64,000 nt of DNA from Crocosphaera watsonii WH 8501 (GCF_000167195.1 NZ_AADV02000001.1:248001-312000), one strand, 5' to 3'. Shown: positions 1-8,840, counted from the first letter of the stretch. Translations and numbers: made by a program. The notes: generated from the sequence alone by a model not told the origin.

Positions 1-635
1 AAGGCTGTCCTCACACCAAAAATCACTGGAATCGTGGGAACACCGGCAATACGATCGCCTTGTGTATCTCTGATGTCATTGAGATTGGCAATTGATGCTA
101 TCATGAGACTCTCATAGAGCATTCCTCCGATGATTGGGAAGCTCCAAGGGACACCACTTACTGTCATTGGCACAATAAAGGTAAGAATGACCCAGAGGAC
201 GACTATAAGAGCCGTTTTAACCCCTGGTATTTTTTTAAGACTTCCACCATTGGGAAGAATTGGGAGACTATAGGCAAATGCGAGTCCTATGGTACTCATA
301 ATAGGAAAGATTGCCGCTGGTCGTAACAGCATTGCGATGAAGCTGATAACTACTGCGATCGCACATGAGTAAACCATGAAAGTATAATGCGATCGCAACC
401 AATTAGTCCGTTGTGGCGCATTGATGATATCTGATTCCTCACTTAAATCGTGCATGCGGTCATAACTGTACGTCAAAAACCCTAATAACCCAGTCAGGAG
501 GAGAACCACACTATCCGGCTCACATTCTGCCAAAGAGTAGAATAGCAGAGTGTATAGTACGGCCGAGACTATGACCAACCCATTGCCATATCGTAGAAAA
601 TCCCTAATAAATGTTCCACTGCTTCTAAAATTCAT
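1..635 (-). CDS. UbiA-family prenyltransferase, partial (C-terminus beyond window)
   Basis: Integral membrane prenyltransferase of the UbiA superfamily, which moves an isoprenoid chain onto an aromatic or glyceryl acceptor. I read about 211 codons from the ATG at 635 before the window ends. Two Asp-rich motifs that bind the Mg-diphosphate are visible: YDRMHDLSEESD near residue 60 and NDIRDTQGDRIAGVP near residue 190, separated by several hydrophobic helices. No stop is reached at base 1, so the end is missing. The substrate cannot be told from the sequence; cyanobacterial relatives include homogentisate phytyltransferases and uncharacterised paralogues, and the unusual first motif argues for the latter. 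Confidence 0.8.
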   Translation of the reverse strand, partial: MNFRSSGTFIRDFLRYGNGLVIVSAVLYTLLFYSLAECEPDSVVLLLTGLLGFLTYSYDRMHDLSEESDIINAPQRTNWLRSHYTFMVYSCAIAVVISFIAMLLRPAAIFPIMSTIGLAFAYSLPILPNGGSLKKIPGVKTALIVVLWVILTFIVPMTVSGVPWSFPIIGGMLYESLMIASIANLNDIRDTQGDRIAGVPTIPVIFGVRTA

Positions 636-735
636 AACTCACCGTTCGCTCAAACTTCTGAACTATTTATAATGATAATGGCTAAAAAGCTTCGACGAAA
701 AAATGACCATATCAGTGCGATCGCTAATCTTGTAG

Positions 736-760
736 GTTGGGTTGAGAAACGAAACCCAAC
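736..760. repeat. Stem-loop downstream of DUF2283 copy 1
   Basis: Perfect 8-bp inverted repeat GTTGGGTT/AACCCAAC around a 9-base loop, lying just after the stop of the minus-strand gene at 770. The same stem-loop, with one mismatch, follows the second DUF2283 gene at 1773-1797, so it was duplicated together with the gene. It may act as a transcription terminator, but no clear T-run follows. Confidence 0.6.
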
Positions 761-769
761 ATCGATAAT

Positions 770-1006
770 CTATCGTTTCCTAACATTAAGAATACTTAAC
801 CCAATAATTTCATCTCCTTGATAACGAATAATAATATCATCATCAGTTAACTCGCTATCATCAGCAGATAAAGCAGGTTGATGAAAATTGATATATAAAA
901 CATCTGCTTCTGCATCATAAGCTGTCCAAAAATTTTGTTTCGGAAGATTCTTAATTGTTTTAGCTAAACTAAGATAAGATTGAAGATTAATATGAGTGAT
1001 AGCCAT
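770..1006 (-). CDS. DUF2283 family protein, copy 1 (putative antitoxin)
   Basis: A 78-residue DUF2283 protein, recognised by the core YDAEADVLYINF followed by DDDIIIRY and a final hydrophobic strand GLSILN. Members are commonly found next to small toxin-like genes and are thought to be antitoxins. This copy is almost identical to the one at 1807-2043, and the flanking downstream stem-loop is also duplicated. Unlike copy 2 it has no toxin-like gene overlapping its start, so it looks like an orphan product of a local duplication. It is divergent from parD. ATG start at 1006. Confidence 0.75.
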   Translation of the reverse strand: MAITHINLQSYLSLAKTIKNLPKQNFWTAYDAEADVLYINFHQPALSADDSELTDDDIIIRYQGDEIIGLSILNVRKR

Positions 1007-1065
1007 TTTATTTCCTAAAAGTAAACCTAATACTGATTTTAAAAAAGCTCAAAATTTAGACATTA

Positions 1066-1095
1066 TTGTAGTATATCCTGAAACTTAGCTATAAT
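1066..1095 (+). promoter_or_regulatory. Candidate parDE promoter
   Basis: TTGTAG at 1066-1071 and a consensus TATAAT at 1090-1095, 18 bases apart, 43 bases before the parD start. It lies in the divergent region between DUF2283 copy 1 and parD. Position and match are reasonable, but no start site is known. Confidence 0.5.
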
Positions 1096-1138
1096 TAGAA
1101 AGAATAAAAAAATCAAAAATCAGGAATTTATTTAACCA

Positions 1139-1411
1139 ATGAATATCACTTTAAGTCCAGAACAAGAAAAGTTTATTCAATCACAAATTGCTAGGGGAAA
1201 ATATACAAATATTCAGCAGGTGATTGATTCTGCTTTAAAATTGTTAGAAAAACAAGACCAAAATTATGAACAATGGCTGGATGAAACTCGCCAAAAAGTT
1301 AAGGTAGGTTTAGAACAATTAGAAAGGGGAGATAAGGTTGATGGTGAAGTTGTTATTGCTCAATTAGAAGCAAAATTTAAGCGTATGAGAGAGGAAAATT
1401 TTAATGAGTAA
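1139..1411 (+). CDS. parD: ParD-family antitoxin
   Basis: A 90-residue antitoxin of the ParD (CC2985-like) family: an N-terminal ribbon-helix-helix DNA-binding part (MNITLSPEQEKFIQSQI, then YTNIQQVIDSALKLLE) and a charged C-terminal tail that would wrap the toxin. Its last 8 bases overlap parE, the usual translational coupling. ParD neutralises ParE and autoregulates the operon. The pair sits between two duplicated DUF2283 genes on the other strand and appears intact. Confidence 0.85.
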   Translation: MNITLSPEQEKFIQSQIARGKYTNIQQVIDSALKLLEKQDQNYEQWLDETRQKVKVGLEQLERGDKVDGEVVIAQLEAKFKRMREENFNE

Positions 1412-1709
1412 GTATAGTCTTTCTCAAGAAGCTATTCATGATTTGGATGAGATTTCTAGTTATTTTGCTCAAGTTAGTATAGAAGCAGGAGAACGTTTTG
1501 TTAAACGGTTTGCTGATAAGTGTAGAAATTTAATTAAGTTTCCCAGTATGGGACGCAGTTATTCTGAAATTATGCCTAGTTTACGGGGTGTTCCTCTTGA
1601 TGGTTATATCATTTTATATCAGGTGAAGGGTGAAGAAATTGAAGTTGTTAGGGTTGTTAGTGGATACCGCGATTTAGATTCTCTTTTTTCAAATGAGGAG
1701 GAAAGTTAA
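1404..1709 (+). CDS. parE: ParE/RelE-superfamily toxin
   Basis: A 101-residue toxin of the ParE type. Visible family features are the helical N-terminus SQEAIHDLDEISSYF, the central FPSMGRSYSEI, and the C-terminal strands YIILYQVKGEEIEVVRVVSG. ParE toxins poison DNA gyrase; some relatives act on ribosomes, and sequence alone does not separate the two. It overlaps parD by 8 bases and its frame is intact. Confidence 0.85.
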   Translation: MSKYSLSQEAIHDLDEISSYFAQVSIEAGERFVKRFADKCRNLIKFPSMGRSYSEIMPSLRGVPLDGYIILYQVKGEEIEVVRVVSGYRDLDSLFSNEEES

Positions 1710-1772
1710 GGTGCATTAAATTTCATTAATTGTTTTCTCTTTACTAATGAAGTGCGATCGCTGATCTTGTAG

Positions 1773-1797
1773 GTTGTGTTGAGAAACGAAACCCAAC
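1773..1797. repeat. Stem-loop downstream of DUF2283 copy 2
   Basis: Second copy of the GTTGGGTT/AACCCAAC stem-loop, here GTTGTGTT/AACCCAAC with one unpaired position. It is in the same place relative to its DUF2283 gene as the copy at 736-760. Confidence 0.5.
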
Positions 1798-1806
1798 ACC
1801 GATAAT

Positions 1807-2043
1807 CTATTGTTTCCTAACATTGAGAATACTTAACCCAATAATCTCGTCACCTTGATAACGAATAATAATATCATCGTCGGTTAATTCGCTATCATCA
1901 GCAGATAAAGCAGGTTGATGAAAATTGATATAAAGAATATCTGCTTCTGCATCATAAGCTGTCCAAAAATCTTGTTTAGGAAGATTCTTAATTGTTTTAG
2001 CTAAACTAAGATAAGATTGTAGGTTGATGCTAGTTATGGCCAT
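1807..2043 (-). CDS. DUF2283 family protein, copy 2 (putative antitoxin)
   Basis: A 78-residue DUF2283 protein differing from copy 1 at only a few residues (for example KQDFWTAYDAEADILYI here, KQNFWTAYDAEADVLYI there). Its ATG overlaps the end of the upstream toxin-like gene by 10 bases, which suggests a two-gene toxin-antitoxin operon in toxin-first order. This arrangement probably represents the original locus from which copy 1 was duplicated. Confidence 0.75.
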   Translation of the reverse strand: MAITSINLQSYLSLAKTIKNLPKQDFWTAYDAEADILYINFHQPALSADDSELTDDDIIIRYQGDEIIGLSILNVRKQ

Positions 2044-2336
2044 AATTGTTTTCTCTTTGCTAATGAACGAAGACGACGGGTTAAATAAGCAGTAATAATA
2101 AATCCATCATTCAATAATTCTCGATAAACAACAACCATATATTTACCTGTGATTATCTCTTTGATGGCTAAAAATTCATCCTGACTACCTTCTAATATTT
2201 TATCAGGGTTTTCAATTGTTTTTAAAACTTCTGATTTATAATCAATTAATTCACTATGGTTATTGAGAATATGATTCCATCTTTCTTCTGTTAAACGAAT
2301 TAAAATACCATTTTTAGAAATACTGTTATTTATCAT
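2034..2336 (-). CDS. Small toxin-like protein paired with DUF2283
   Basis: I start this at the ATG at 2336 (MINNSISKNG), giving about 100 residues. An upstream GTG at 2411 is also in frame but would overlap glmS. The body has LTEERWNHILNNH, then ENPDKILEG and KYMVVVYRE, ending with a basic tail RRLRSLAKRKQLWP. This pattern is common in small cyanobacterial proteins beside DUF2283 and resembles BECR-fold (barnase/EndoU/RelE-like) nucleases, but I cannot assign a named family. It overlaps the DUF2283 gene by 10 bases. Role as a toxin is inferred from context. Confidence 0.55.
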   Translation of the reverse strand: MINNSISKNGILIRLTEERWNHILNNHSELIDYKSEVLKTIENPDKILEGSQDEFLAIKEIITGKYMVVVYRELLNDGFIITAYLTRRLRSLAKRKQLWP

Positions 2337-2394
2337 ATTTAAAAAGATAATCTCAGGAGTATTATAAATAACAATAATCCTAAGACTATTAATC

Positions 2395-4281
2395 TTATTC
2401 CACCGTAACACTCTTAGCTAAATTACGAGGTTGGTCAACGTCTAAACCTCTTCTAGCAGCAATATGATAGGCTAACAATTGTAAGGGAATCACGGAAATA
2501 ATAGGTGATAAAAGTTCATCTACATGAGGAACAAATAACAAATCATTAAAGGTTGCTCTCGCTTCATTATCATCAGTAGGAGTAACACCAATTAACCTTG
2601 CATCCCTGGCTTTTGCTTCTTGGGCATTGGATAATACTTTATCATGAACATCCCCTGGCATAGCAATAGCAACCACAGGAACTTTCGCATCTAATAAAGC
2701 AATGGGACCATGTTTCATTTCCCCTGCTGGATAGCCTTCAGCATGAATATAACTTATTTCTTTTAACTTTAATGCTCCTTCTAATGCAATAGGAAAATTA
2801 ATCCCTCTGCCTAAGAAAATAAAGTCTTGAGTATCGATAAATTCGTGTGCTAACTCTTCAATTTGTTTTTCTTGTTGGCTTAAAATTAGTTCGATTTGAT
2901 TGGGTAATTCTCTTAACCCTTTCACCAAACTTTCTAACTTATCTGCACTTAAATGTTGACGACGATAAGCTAAATCTATGGCCAAGCAATAAAAGCCCAT
3001 TAATTGTGCAATAAAACTCTTAGTTGCAGCAACTCCGATCTCGATCCCTGCTTGAGTATTAATAATCCGATCTACCATGTGAGCGAGGGTACTTTCGGGA
3101 CGGTTGGTAATACCTAAAATTTGTGCATTGTATGGAGATTCTAAAGCCATTCTGCGCTGCTTTTCCATCTCTAAGGCAGCTAAAGTATCTGCTGTTTCCC
3201 CTGACTGTGTTACCCCAATAGTTAGGGTATTTCTTAACATTGGTGCAGGAGAATAACGAAACTCTGAAGCATACTGTACCATTGTGGGAATACCTGCTAA
3301 CTGTTCTAGCAAATATTTACCTACCATACTGGCATTCCAACTGGTCCCACAAGCGACAATTTGAATATAATCTACATTGTCACAAAGTTCGCCAGCTAAA
3401 CCTAAATTAATGGGACTTTTTTCTTCTGCTTTTTCCTTACTCCAACTCGCATCTAAATAGGTTTCTAAACAACTTCTCACCACGGAAGGTTGCTCATATA
3501 TTTCTTTGAGCATGAAGTGACGAAACCCTTGTTTTTCAACAGTGGTAACGTTCCAGTCGAGGGTTCTAGGTAGCTTTCTCAGGCGTTTTAGGTCAAAATC
3601 GTAAACTTCTACGCCGAGGGGGGTTAAACGGGCAATTTCGCCGTTTTCCAGGGATAAAACTGCATGGGTATGAGGGACTACCGCCGTTACATCAGACGCA
3701 CAGAAAAATTCCCCTTGGCCAAAGCCAATAATTAAGGGTGCTTGGTGACGTGCCACAATAATTTCATCGGGGTAGTCTGCACAAATAACGGCGATCGCAA
3801 AGGAACCATTGAGACGATGGATCGCTTTTTGGATAGCTTCTAAGAGACCATCATAATCTACAGTTTCGGGGAGATATTGGGCGATTAAATGGGGAATAAC
3901 TTCCGTGTCTGTTTCTGAAGCAAACTCACACCCTTTATTAATTAATTCTTCCCGTAATTCTTGATGATTTTCGATAATACCATTCTGCACAACTGCCAAC
4001 CTCTGACTATTATCCCGATGAGGGTGGGCGTTATGTTCTTCGGGTTTACCGTGGGTGGCCCAACGAGTGTGGCCGATACCCATTTGCGAAGGGTTGACCT
4101 CCCGTTCTAATTTTTCCCGTAGGTTGTAGAGTTTACCTTTTGCTCGGGTACAGTGGATATTACCCTCTAAAACTGTAGCAATACCGGCTGAATCGTATCC
4201 TCTGTATTCTAACCGTTCTAAACCGTCGATTAATACGTCGGTTGCCGTTTTTGTGCCAATATAGCCCACAATTCCACACAT
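2395..4281 (-). CDS. glmS: Glutamine--fructose-6-phosphate aminotransferase (isomerizing)
   Basis: Makes glucosamine-6-phosphate from fructose-6-phosphate and glutamine, the first step to UDP-GlcNAc for peptidoglycan. 628 residues, the normal length. The N-terminal glutaminase domain starts MCGIVGYIG with catalytic Cys2, followed by GIGHTRWATHG. Two SIS sugar-isomerase domains follow (CGTSWNAS and TQSGETADTLAAL in the first; GRGINFPIALEGALKLKE in the second). The C-terminal NLAKSVTVE is the conserved end. Cytoplasmic, intact. No glmS ribozyme is apparent in the short region upstream. Confidence 0.97.
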   Translation of the reverse strand: MCGIVGYIGTKTATDVLIDGLERLEYRGYDSAGIATVLEGNIHCTRAKGKLYNLREKLEREVNPSQMGIGHTRWATHGKPEEHNAHPHRDNSQRLAVVQNGIIENHQELREELINKGCEFASETDTEVIPHLIAQYLPETVDYDGLLEAIQKAIHRLNGSFAIAVICADYPDEIIVARHQAPLIIGFGQGEFFCASDVTAVVPHTHAVLSLENGEIARLTPLGVEVYDFDLKRLRKLPRTLDWNVTTVEKQGFRHFMLKEIYEQPSVVRSCLETYLDASWSKEKAEEKSPINLGLAGELCDNVDYIQIVACGTSWNASMVGKYLLEQLAGIPTMVQYASEFRYSPAPMLRNTLTIGVTQSGETADTLAALEMEKQRRMALESPYNAQILGITNRPESTLAHMVDRIINTQAGIEIGVAATKSFIAQLMGFYCLAIDLAYRRQHLSADKLESLVKGLRELPNQIELILSQQEKQIEELAHEFIDTQDFIFLGRGINFPIALEGALKLKEISYIHAEGYPAGEMKHGPIALLDAKVPVVAIAMPGDVHDKVLSNAQEAKARDARLIGVTPTDDNEARATFNDLLFVPHVDELLSPIISVIPLQLLAYHIAARRGLDVDQPRNLAKSVTVE

Positions 4282-4608
4282 AATTTTATATATAGTTAGA
4301 TGATTAATTTATTAATTGTCTATGATCATGCTCAAAATGACCAGGGTTTTCTGATTGATCAATAAATTATCTGGTGGTCATGGACTACATAGACGTAGTT
4401 TATCTATTTTCTGTTTCAATATCAAAAGGAGGGTAGAGTCCGAGGCAGGTTATATAGCGTTTCTCGGACTCATGAGGCTTCGCCGTGAGCGCGACTCCGA
4501 ACGGTACACCTAATATCGCGCGTCCGAACTCCGAACTCCGAACTCCGAACTCCTAAAACTAGAAAACTGTGTACCTCACAAGTATGGGAACTGCTATAGA
4601 TGGGTATT
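4282..4608. other. Intergenic region with CCGAACT heptamer array
   Basis: About 330 bases between glmS and the broken flavoreductase gene. It holds four perfect tandem copies of CCGAACT at 4524-4551. Upstream of them is a short GC-rich imperfect repeat containing GACTC and CGGACT motifs. I see no gene in it. The same heptamer recurs at 57061-57082 and, inverted, near 61065-61090. Confidence 0.6.
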
Positions 4609-6420
4609 TTAAGCGTCGATAATCACCTTTCCTTGAGGATGAGCGATACAAGCTAAAATATAGCCCTCTTCTGCATCACTCTCATCTAAACCATCGGGAT
4701 CACCCTCATAACGAATGTCTACCTCTAGTTTCTTCACCTTACAACTCCCACATCCCCCACTGCGACAACTAGATTCCACCTCGATCATTTCTTCTTCAGC
4801 TAAATCTAATAAGGACATTTGTTCATTACAAAGAACCTCTTTTCCTGACTCTGCAAAAACCACCGGATAAGATGTATCATTACTCGGAGCCGTAACAGGT
4901 TTTGGTGTAGCAACATGATTATTTTTGGTGATATTATTATTGGGTGCGACAACAGATGAATTATCATTCTTCTCTTGAGAAGATGGGGGGCGTTTTTTCT
5001 TAGGACTTCCAAAACTTTCTTGATTATAGTTTTCCATGGGAAAACCTAATTCTTCTACTAATTTTTTGACCCCTTTCATGAAACTATCAGGACCACAAAC
5101 ATAGATAACTCTATCCTTATAATCGGGACAAATAGCTGGTAATAAAACCTCGTTTAGTCGTCCCTGAAAACCCCACCAAGGGTCTCCGGTTGTCTGACGA
5201 GTCATGGTTAAACCCAGATGAAAATTACTATGATTAGCTGCCATTGCTTCTAGTTCTTTTCGATAGATAATATCTCTCGGACTTCTAGCACTATGGACAA
5301 AAGTAATATATCTCTCAGCTACCGTATCTAAAGCCCAACGCGACATAGACATCATTGGTGTTATTCCACTTCCTGCTGAAATAAATAACAATTTAGTTGC
5401 ATTATTATCAACACAGGTAAACTTCCCTGATGGTCCTGTGAGGGTAATTTCATCCCCTACTTTAACATTATCATGTAACCAATTAGAAACTAACCCAGGT
5501 GGTGCATCTGGAACATCTGCTGGGGCTGGTACTCACTTAACTGTAATTTCTAAGGTATGGGGACGAGAAGGAGTAGAAGAAATTGAATAAGACCTCTTTA
5601 TTATCTTATCATTAATATTGAGATTTAGGGTAACAAATTGCCCTGGCTTATAATTAAATAGAGTGGGTGATGTTCCAGTAAAACGAAAGGTTTTAACATC
5701 CTTGGTGTCTTCAATGATGTTTAGGCAGCGAACTGTTATTTTCCCTTTGTTCCACCAGTTAATTCCTCCTAAAGCCGGAGGTTGTGATTGCACAATATTT
5801 GGAGTAGTTTCCTGTGGTTTTGAAGAGACTTTATTATTTATCTTTCCTGTGGGTAAAGGCGGAGAAATTACAGCCCCGTTAGAACCATTGCCCATAGAAG
5901 ATCCTGATTCTAGTTGATAGTTATCTGCCTTAGTTGTTGGTTCAAGAGTAACTTGATTCGCTGGTTCTGTTTTTTCTGAAGCTTTATCAGTAGAACGGCG
6001 ATTTTTTCTGGTTAATGCTTTAATATTTTGCAGACTCCTTTTATTAGAGGACTTACTCTTCTTAGTATTCTTACTCTTCCTATTTTTCGACTTCTTCTTA
6101 ATTGGTAATCCATCAACAATTAACACAAAGTCACCAATGCGAATAATATCATCCGTCTCTAAAGGATAAGACTTTTCCTTATTAACTCTTTCATCATTGT
6201 ACTGAGTGATTCCTTTCTCCGTTAAATCCTGAAAGTAATACTTACCCTTATCGGTAAACAATTTACCATGAACTTCCTGGACTTTAATACTAGGAAGCAT
6301 TAACCCACAACTGGGAGAATTACCAATCAAACACCCATAGTCCTTCAGACGGTGATCGCTTAATTCTAGTTCCTGATGTTCTAGGGGATGTTGCGGATTA
6401 AATAATTTTATTTTTAGCAT
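4609..6420 (-). pseudogene. FHA domain-flavoreductase-[2Fe-2S] ferredoxin fusion, interrupted by one in-frame TGA
   Basis: A 603-codon gene from the ATG at 6420 (an in-frame TTG lies 6 codons upstream). Order of domains: an FHA phosphothreonine-binding domain (GNSPSCGLMLPS, then VHGKLF), a Lys/Ser-rich linker and Pro/Thr-rich linker, an FNR-type FAD domain (YKPGQFVTL, RSYSIS), an NAD-binding half (AGSGITPMMSMS, CGPDSFMKG), and a plant-type ferredoxin domain with Cys ligands CRSGGCGSC and ILACIA. At 5533-5535 a TGA splits the frame after LEITVK; the downstream sequence VPAPADVPDAPPG continues in the same frame. Relatives have Arg there, so a CGA-to-TGA change is likely. An NADH-dependent electron donor controlled by Ser/Thr phosphorylation is inferred. 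Confidence 0.85.
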
Positions 6421-6536
6421 GGCACTAACTAAAATCAAAAAGGAGGTAAACAGTAAATCCTGATATTTTTAGAATCCCCAGAAAATTGCCAAAGTTAACA
6501 CACTTAAGATATCTTTAGATTGATTAATGAAAATTA

Positions 6537-7232
6537 ATGAAAATTATGCTCTTTCGTCAACTGTTTGATGAAGAATCATCCACGTATACTTATTTAATCG
6601 CCGATCGCAGTCTAAAACAAGCTTTATTGGTTGATCCTGTCTTGGAACAAGTTGAACGGGACCGAAAATTGTTATATGAGCTACAATTAACCTTAAAATA
6701 CTGCTTAGAAACCCATATCCACGCCGACCATATTACAGGAACAGGAAAATTACGGGGTATAACCGGATGTTTGGTGATTGTCCCGGAAAATGCTCCAGTT
6801 AACTGCGCTGACGGGTTTCTCAGGGACAGAGAAGTATTAAAGTTAGGGGATGTTATCATAGAGGCGATCGCTACTCCAGGCCACACGGATAGTCACTCGG
6901 CCTATTTAGTCAATAACAAAGCTGTTTTAACAGGAGATGCTTTATTTATTCGAGGGTGTGGGCGTACAGACTTTCAAGGTGGTAATGCAGGGGTATTATA
7001 CGACTCGGTGACACAACGATTATTTACTTTACCGGACGAAACTTTAGTCTATCCTGCCCATGACTACAATGGTCACAGTGTTTCTACTATTAGGGAAGAA
7101 AAACAATATAATCCTCGTTTTCTGGGACGGGATCGCCCTCAGTTTATCACTTTTATGAATAATCTTAATTTACCTGATCCGAAGAAGATGATCAAAGCAG
7201 TCCCTGCTAATCAAAAATGTGGCAATATTTAA
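6537..7232 (+). CDS. MBL-fold hydrolase, persulfide dioxygenase (ETHE1/Blh)-like
   Basis: A 231-residue metallo-beta-lactamase-fold protein. The metal motif THIHADHITG near residue 60 gives the His-x-His-x-Asp-His ligands, and GHTDSHSAY, TGDALFIRGCGRTDF and YPAHDYNG complete the site. The opening MLFRQLFDEESSTYTYLIAD and the GRTDFQGG segment are typical of the ETHE1 persulfide dioxygenase group, which oxidises glutathione persulfide to sulfite. Length agrees. It is followed at 29 bases by the DUF3122 gene on the same strand. A 10-base duplication (ATTAATGAAA) sits right at the start; I chose the ATG that keeps the family N-terminus. Confidence 0.85.
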   Translation: MKIMLFRQLFDEESSTYTYLIADRSLKQALLVDPVLEQVERDRKLLYELQLTLKYCLETHIHADHITGTGKLRGITGCLVIVPENAPVNCADGFLRDREVLKLGDVIIEAIATPGHTDSHSAYLVNNKAVLTGDALFIRGCGRTDFQGGNAGVLYDSVTQRLFTLPDETLVYPAHDYNGHSVSTIREEKQYNPRFLGRDRPQFITFMNNLNLPDPKKMIKAVPANQKCGNI

Positions 7233-7261
7233 ACAGTGATTAGTTAGGGGTAATATAAAAA

Positions 7262-7753
7262 ATGAGTAAGAAATTTTTTAGGTTAATTTTTGTCTTAGTT
7301 TTGATGTGTTTATTCTTCATAAAACCTGCTTCTGCTGTGATTAGGGAAAGTAAAATACCCCCTGATATTCTGCTTTATAAATCCATACAAACTTGGCGAG
7401 ATAAATCTAAAAATCCTTGGCAACTAATTTTTTACAAAGAGATAAGAGGCAATAATAAACCAACGATAAATCTTCGTTTAGTAGGATTTCCTGAATTATT
7501 TGAATTTGCACACCCTCAACCGTTAACCATCAAAATTAGGGAAGATTTAACCGTTAAAGTTCCTGATATTTTTGCCAGTGATAAAGAGGCCTTTTCCCCT
7601 AGTATGGGTCAGTATGATTTCAATCCTATTATAGAACGATTAGAAACCGATAGTTTTTGGTTGTTACAATTACCTTTAAAAGATGATGAATCAAGTACAA
7701 TTAAAGTACCTTATTTTATTATAGAAGAATGGACAAAAATAATATCAATGTAA
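7262..7753 (+). CDS. DUF3122 protein, secreted
   Basis: A 163-residue member of the cyanobacterial DUF3122 family. There is a signal peptide with a hydrophobic core LIFVLVLMCLFFI ending at PASA. The mature part shows the family landmarks LLYKSIQTWRDKSKNPWQ, LRLVGFPE, GQYDFNPI and the final FIIEEWTKI. Function is unknown; members are predicted periplasmic or lumenal. It lies between the persulfide-dioxygenase-like gene and the intradiol dioxygenase, with gaps of 29 and 39 bases, so the three may form an operon. Confidence 0.85.
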   Translation: MSKKFFRLIFVLVLMCLFFIKPASAVIRESKIPPDILLYKSIQTWRDKSKNPWQLIFYKEIRGNNKPTINLRLVGFPELFEFAHPQPLTIKIREDLTVKVPDIFASDKEAFSPSMGQYDFNPIIERLETDSFWLLQLPLKDDESSTIKVPYFIIEEWTKIISM

Positions 7754-7792
7754 TTATTATGTAGTATTGTTTATGTTAATCAGATTACATCA

Positions 7793-8437
7793 ATGGCATT
7801 AACAAGAAGAAATTTACTCAAACAAATCGAATTTTTTAGTATAGGGTATATAAGCATCCCCTTAAGTCGACAAAAGCCCATATCTGATCTGACCCCAGAA
7901 CAAATAGAGGGACCCTTTTATCCTCTAAAATTTCCTATAGATGATGATAATGATTTAACCTGGATAGGAAACAAAAAAAACCAAGCATTAGGAGAAAAAA
8001 TCATCATCGCAGGTCAAGTTTTAACTAGGAAATATCAACCCATTACCTCAGCAAAAGTTGAAATTTGGCAAGCTTGTTCTTCAGGACGTTATAATCACGA
8101 ATACGACCCTAATAATGCACCGATTGATCCTAACTTTCAAGGTTGGGGGCAGACAAATACCGGGGAAGACGGTTCCTATGTTTTTAAGACTGTTAAACCA
8201 GGGGGATATCCAGTAACTAGGTCTTGGAGAAGACCTCCTCATATTCATTTTAAAGTAACACTTCCTAACCAAGAAGAATTAATTACTCAACTGTATTTTT
8301 CAGAAGAAACAACTTTAAACGAAAGGGATAAAATCTTACAAAGAATTCCGAACAATCAACAATCTTTGGTAATAACTGAATTAACGAGAAGTGAAAAACT
8401 CAAGATAAGAATTGGTCAATTCAACATTATCATATAA
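7793..8437 (+). CDS. Intradiol ring-cleavage dioxygenase (protocatechuate 3,4-dioxygenase-like)
   Basis: A 214-residue non-heme Fe(III) dioxygenase. The four iron ligands can be placed: Tyr100 (in SGRYNHEYD), Tyr139 (in KPGGYPVTR), His150 and His152 (in RPPHIHFKV). The Tyr-Tyr-His-x-His spacing closely matches protocatechuate 3,4-dioxygenase. The N-terminus has a twin-arginine-like MALTRRNLLKQIEFF and a weak hydrophobic stretch, so export by Tat is possible. The substrate is unknown: no other aromatic catabolism gene is nearby, and cyanobacteria often carry such lone dioxygenases. Same strand as DUF3122, 39 bases downstream. Confidence 0.85.
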   Translation: MALTRRNLLKQIEFFSIGYISIPLSRQKPISDLTPEQIEGPFYPLKFPIDDDNDLTWIGNKKNQALGEKIIIAGQVLTRKYQPITSAKVEIWQACSSGRYNHEYDPNNAPIDPNFQGWGQTNTGEDGSYVFKTVKPGGYPVTRSWRRPPHIHFKVTLPNQEELITQLYFSEETTLNERDKILQRIPNNQQSLVITELTRSEKLKIRIGQFNIII

Positions 8438-8471
8438 GAATAATTGAGAATACCAAACCAGTGAACTTAGT

Positions 8472-8840
8472 TTAAGAAACTGTTTGTAAGGGACTTGACT
8501 TAATCTTTTCTAAACTAAGGGTAAGATTATCATCTTGACGATGAGCTTCCCATTTTCCTTGGTTAAAAACCCCTTCCTGCCATTGTCCTGTCATCAATTT
8601 TTCATCAGAAGAAACCGTCCCAAAATAGTCAATACAATGACGGGAACCGCTAAGATAACATTTACGGAAAGTAACCGTGCGGCCACTGATTTCCCCTGTA
8701 ACATTAGCTTCTCCTAGAGAACTATCATCCAAAACGTTCCCACTCAGAGTATTTTTTCCCTGCACTAAAGTCATTTCAAAACGAGTAGGAGAACCATATT
8801 GCCAATAAGTTCCAAGCCATACTCCACTAACATCAGCCAT
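8472..8840 (-). CDS. Conserved hypothetical protein, beta-rich
   Basis: A 122-residue protein without a family I recognise. Alternating short strands and turns (SGVWLGTYWQYG, FEMTLVQGKNTLSGNV, VTGEISGRTVTFRKCYL, KLMTGQWQEG, GKWEAH) suggest a small beta-barrel or lipocalin-like fold. There is no signal peptide. It faces the dioxygenase gene convergently, 34 bases apart. ATG start at 8840. Confidence 0.55.
   Translation of the reverse strand: MADVSGVWLGTYWQYGSPTRFEMTLVQGKNTLSGNVLDDSSLGEANVTGEISGRTVTFRKCYLSGSRHCIDYFGTVSSDEKLMTGQWQEGVFNQGKWEAHRQDDNLTLSLEKIKSSPLQTVS

Noticed and set aside
4524-4551. CCGAACT array as a CRISPR
   Set aside because: Seven-base units without spacers.
5533-5535. TGA as a selenocysteine or recoded codon
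   Set aside because: Relatives have Arg there, no SECIS-like hairpin is evident, and prfB regulation shows UGA is a stop.
6527-6540. ATG at 6527 as start of the persulfide dioxygenase-like gene
   Set aside because: It is in another frame; the 10-base duplication creates it. The ATG at 6537 gives the family N-terminus.
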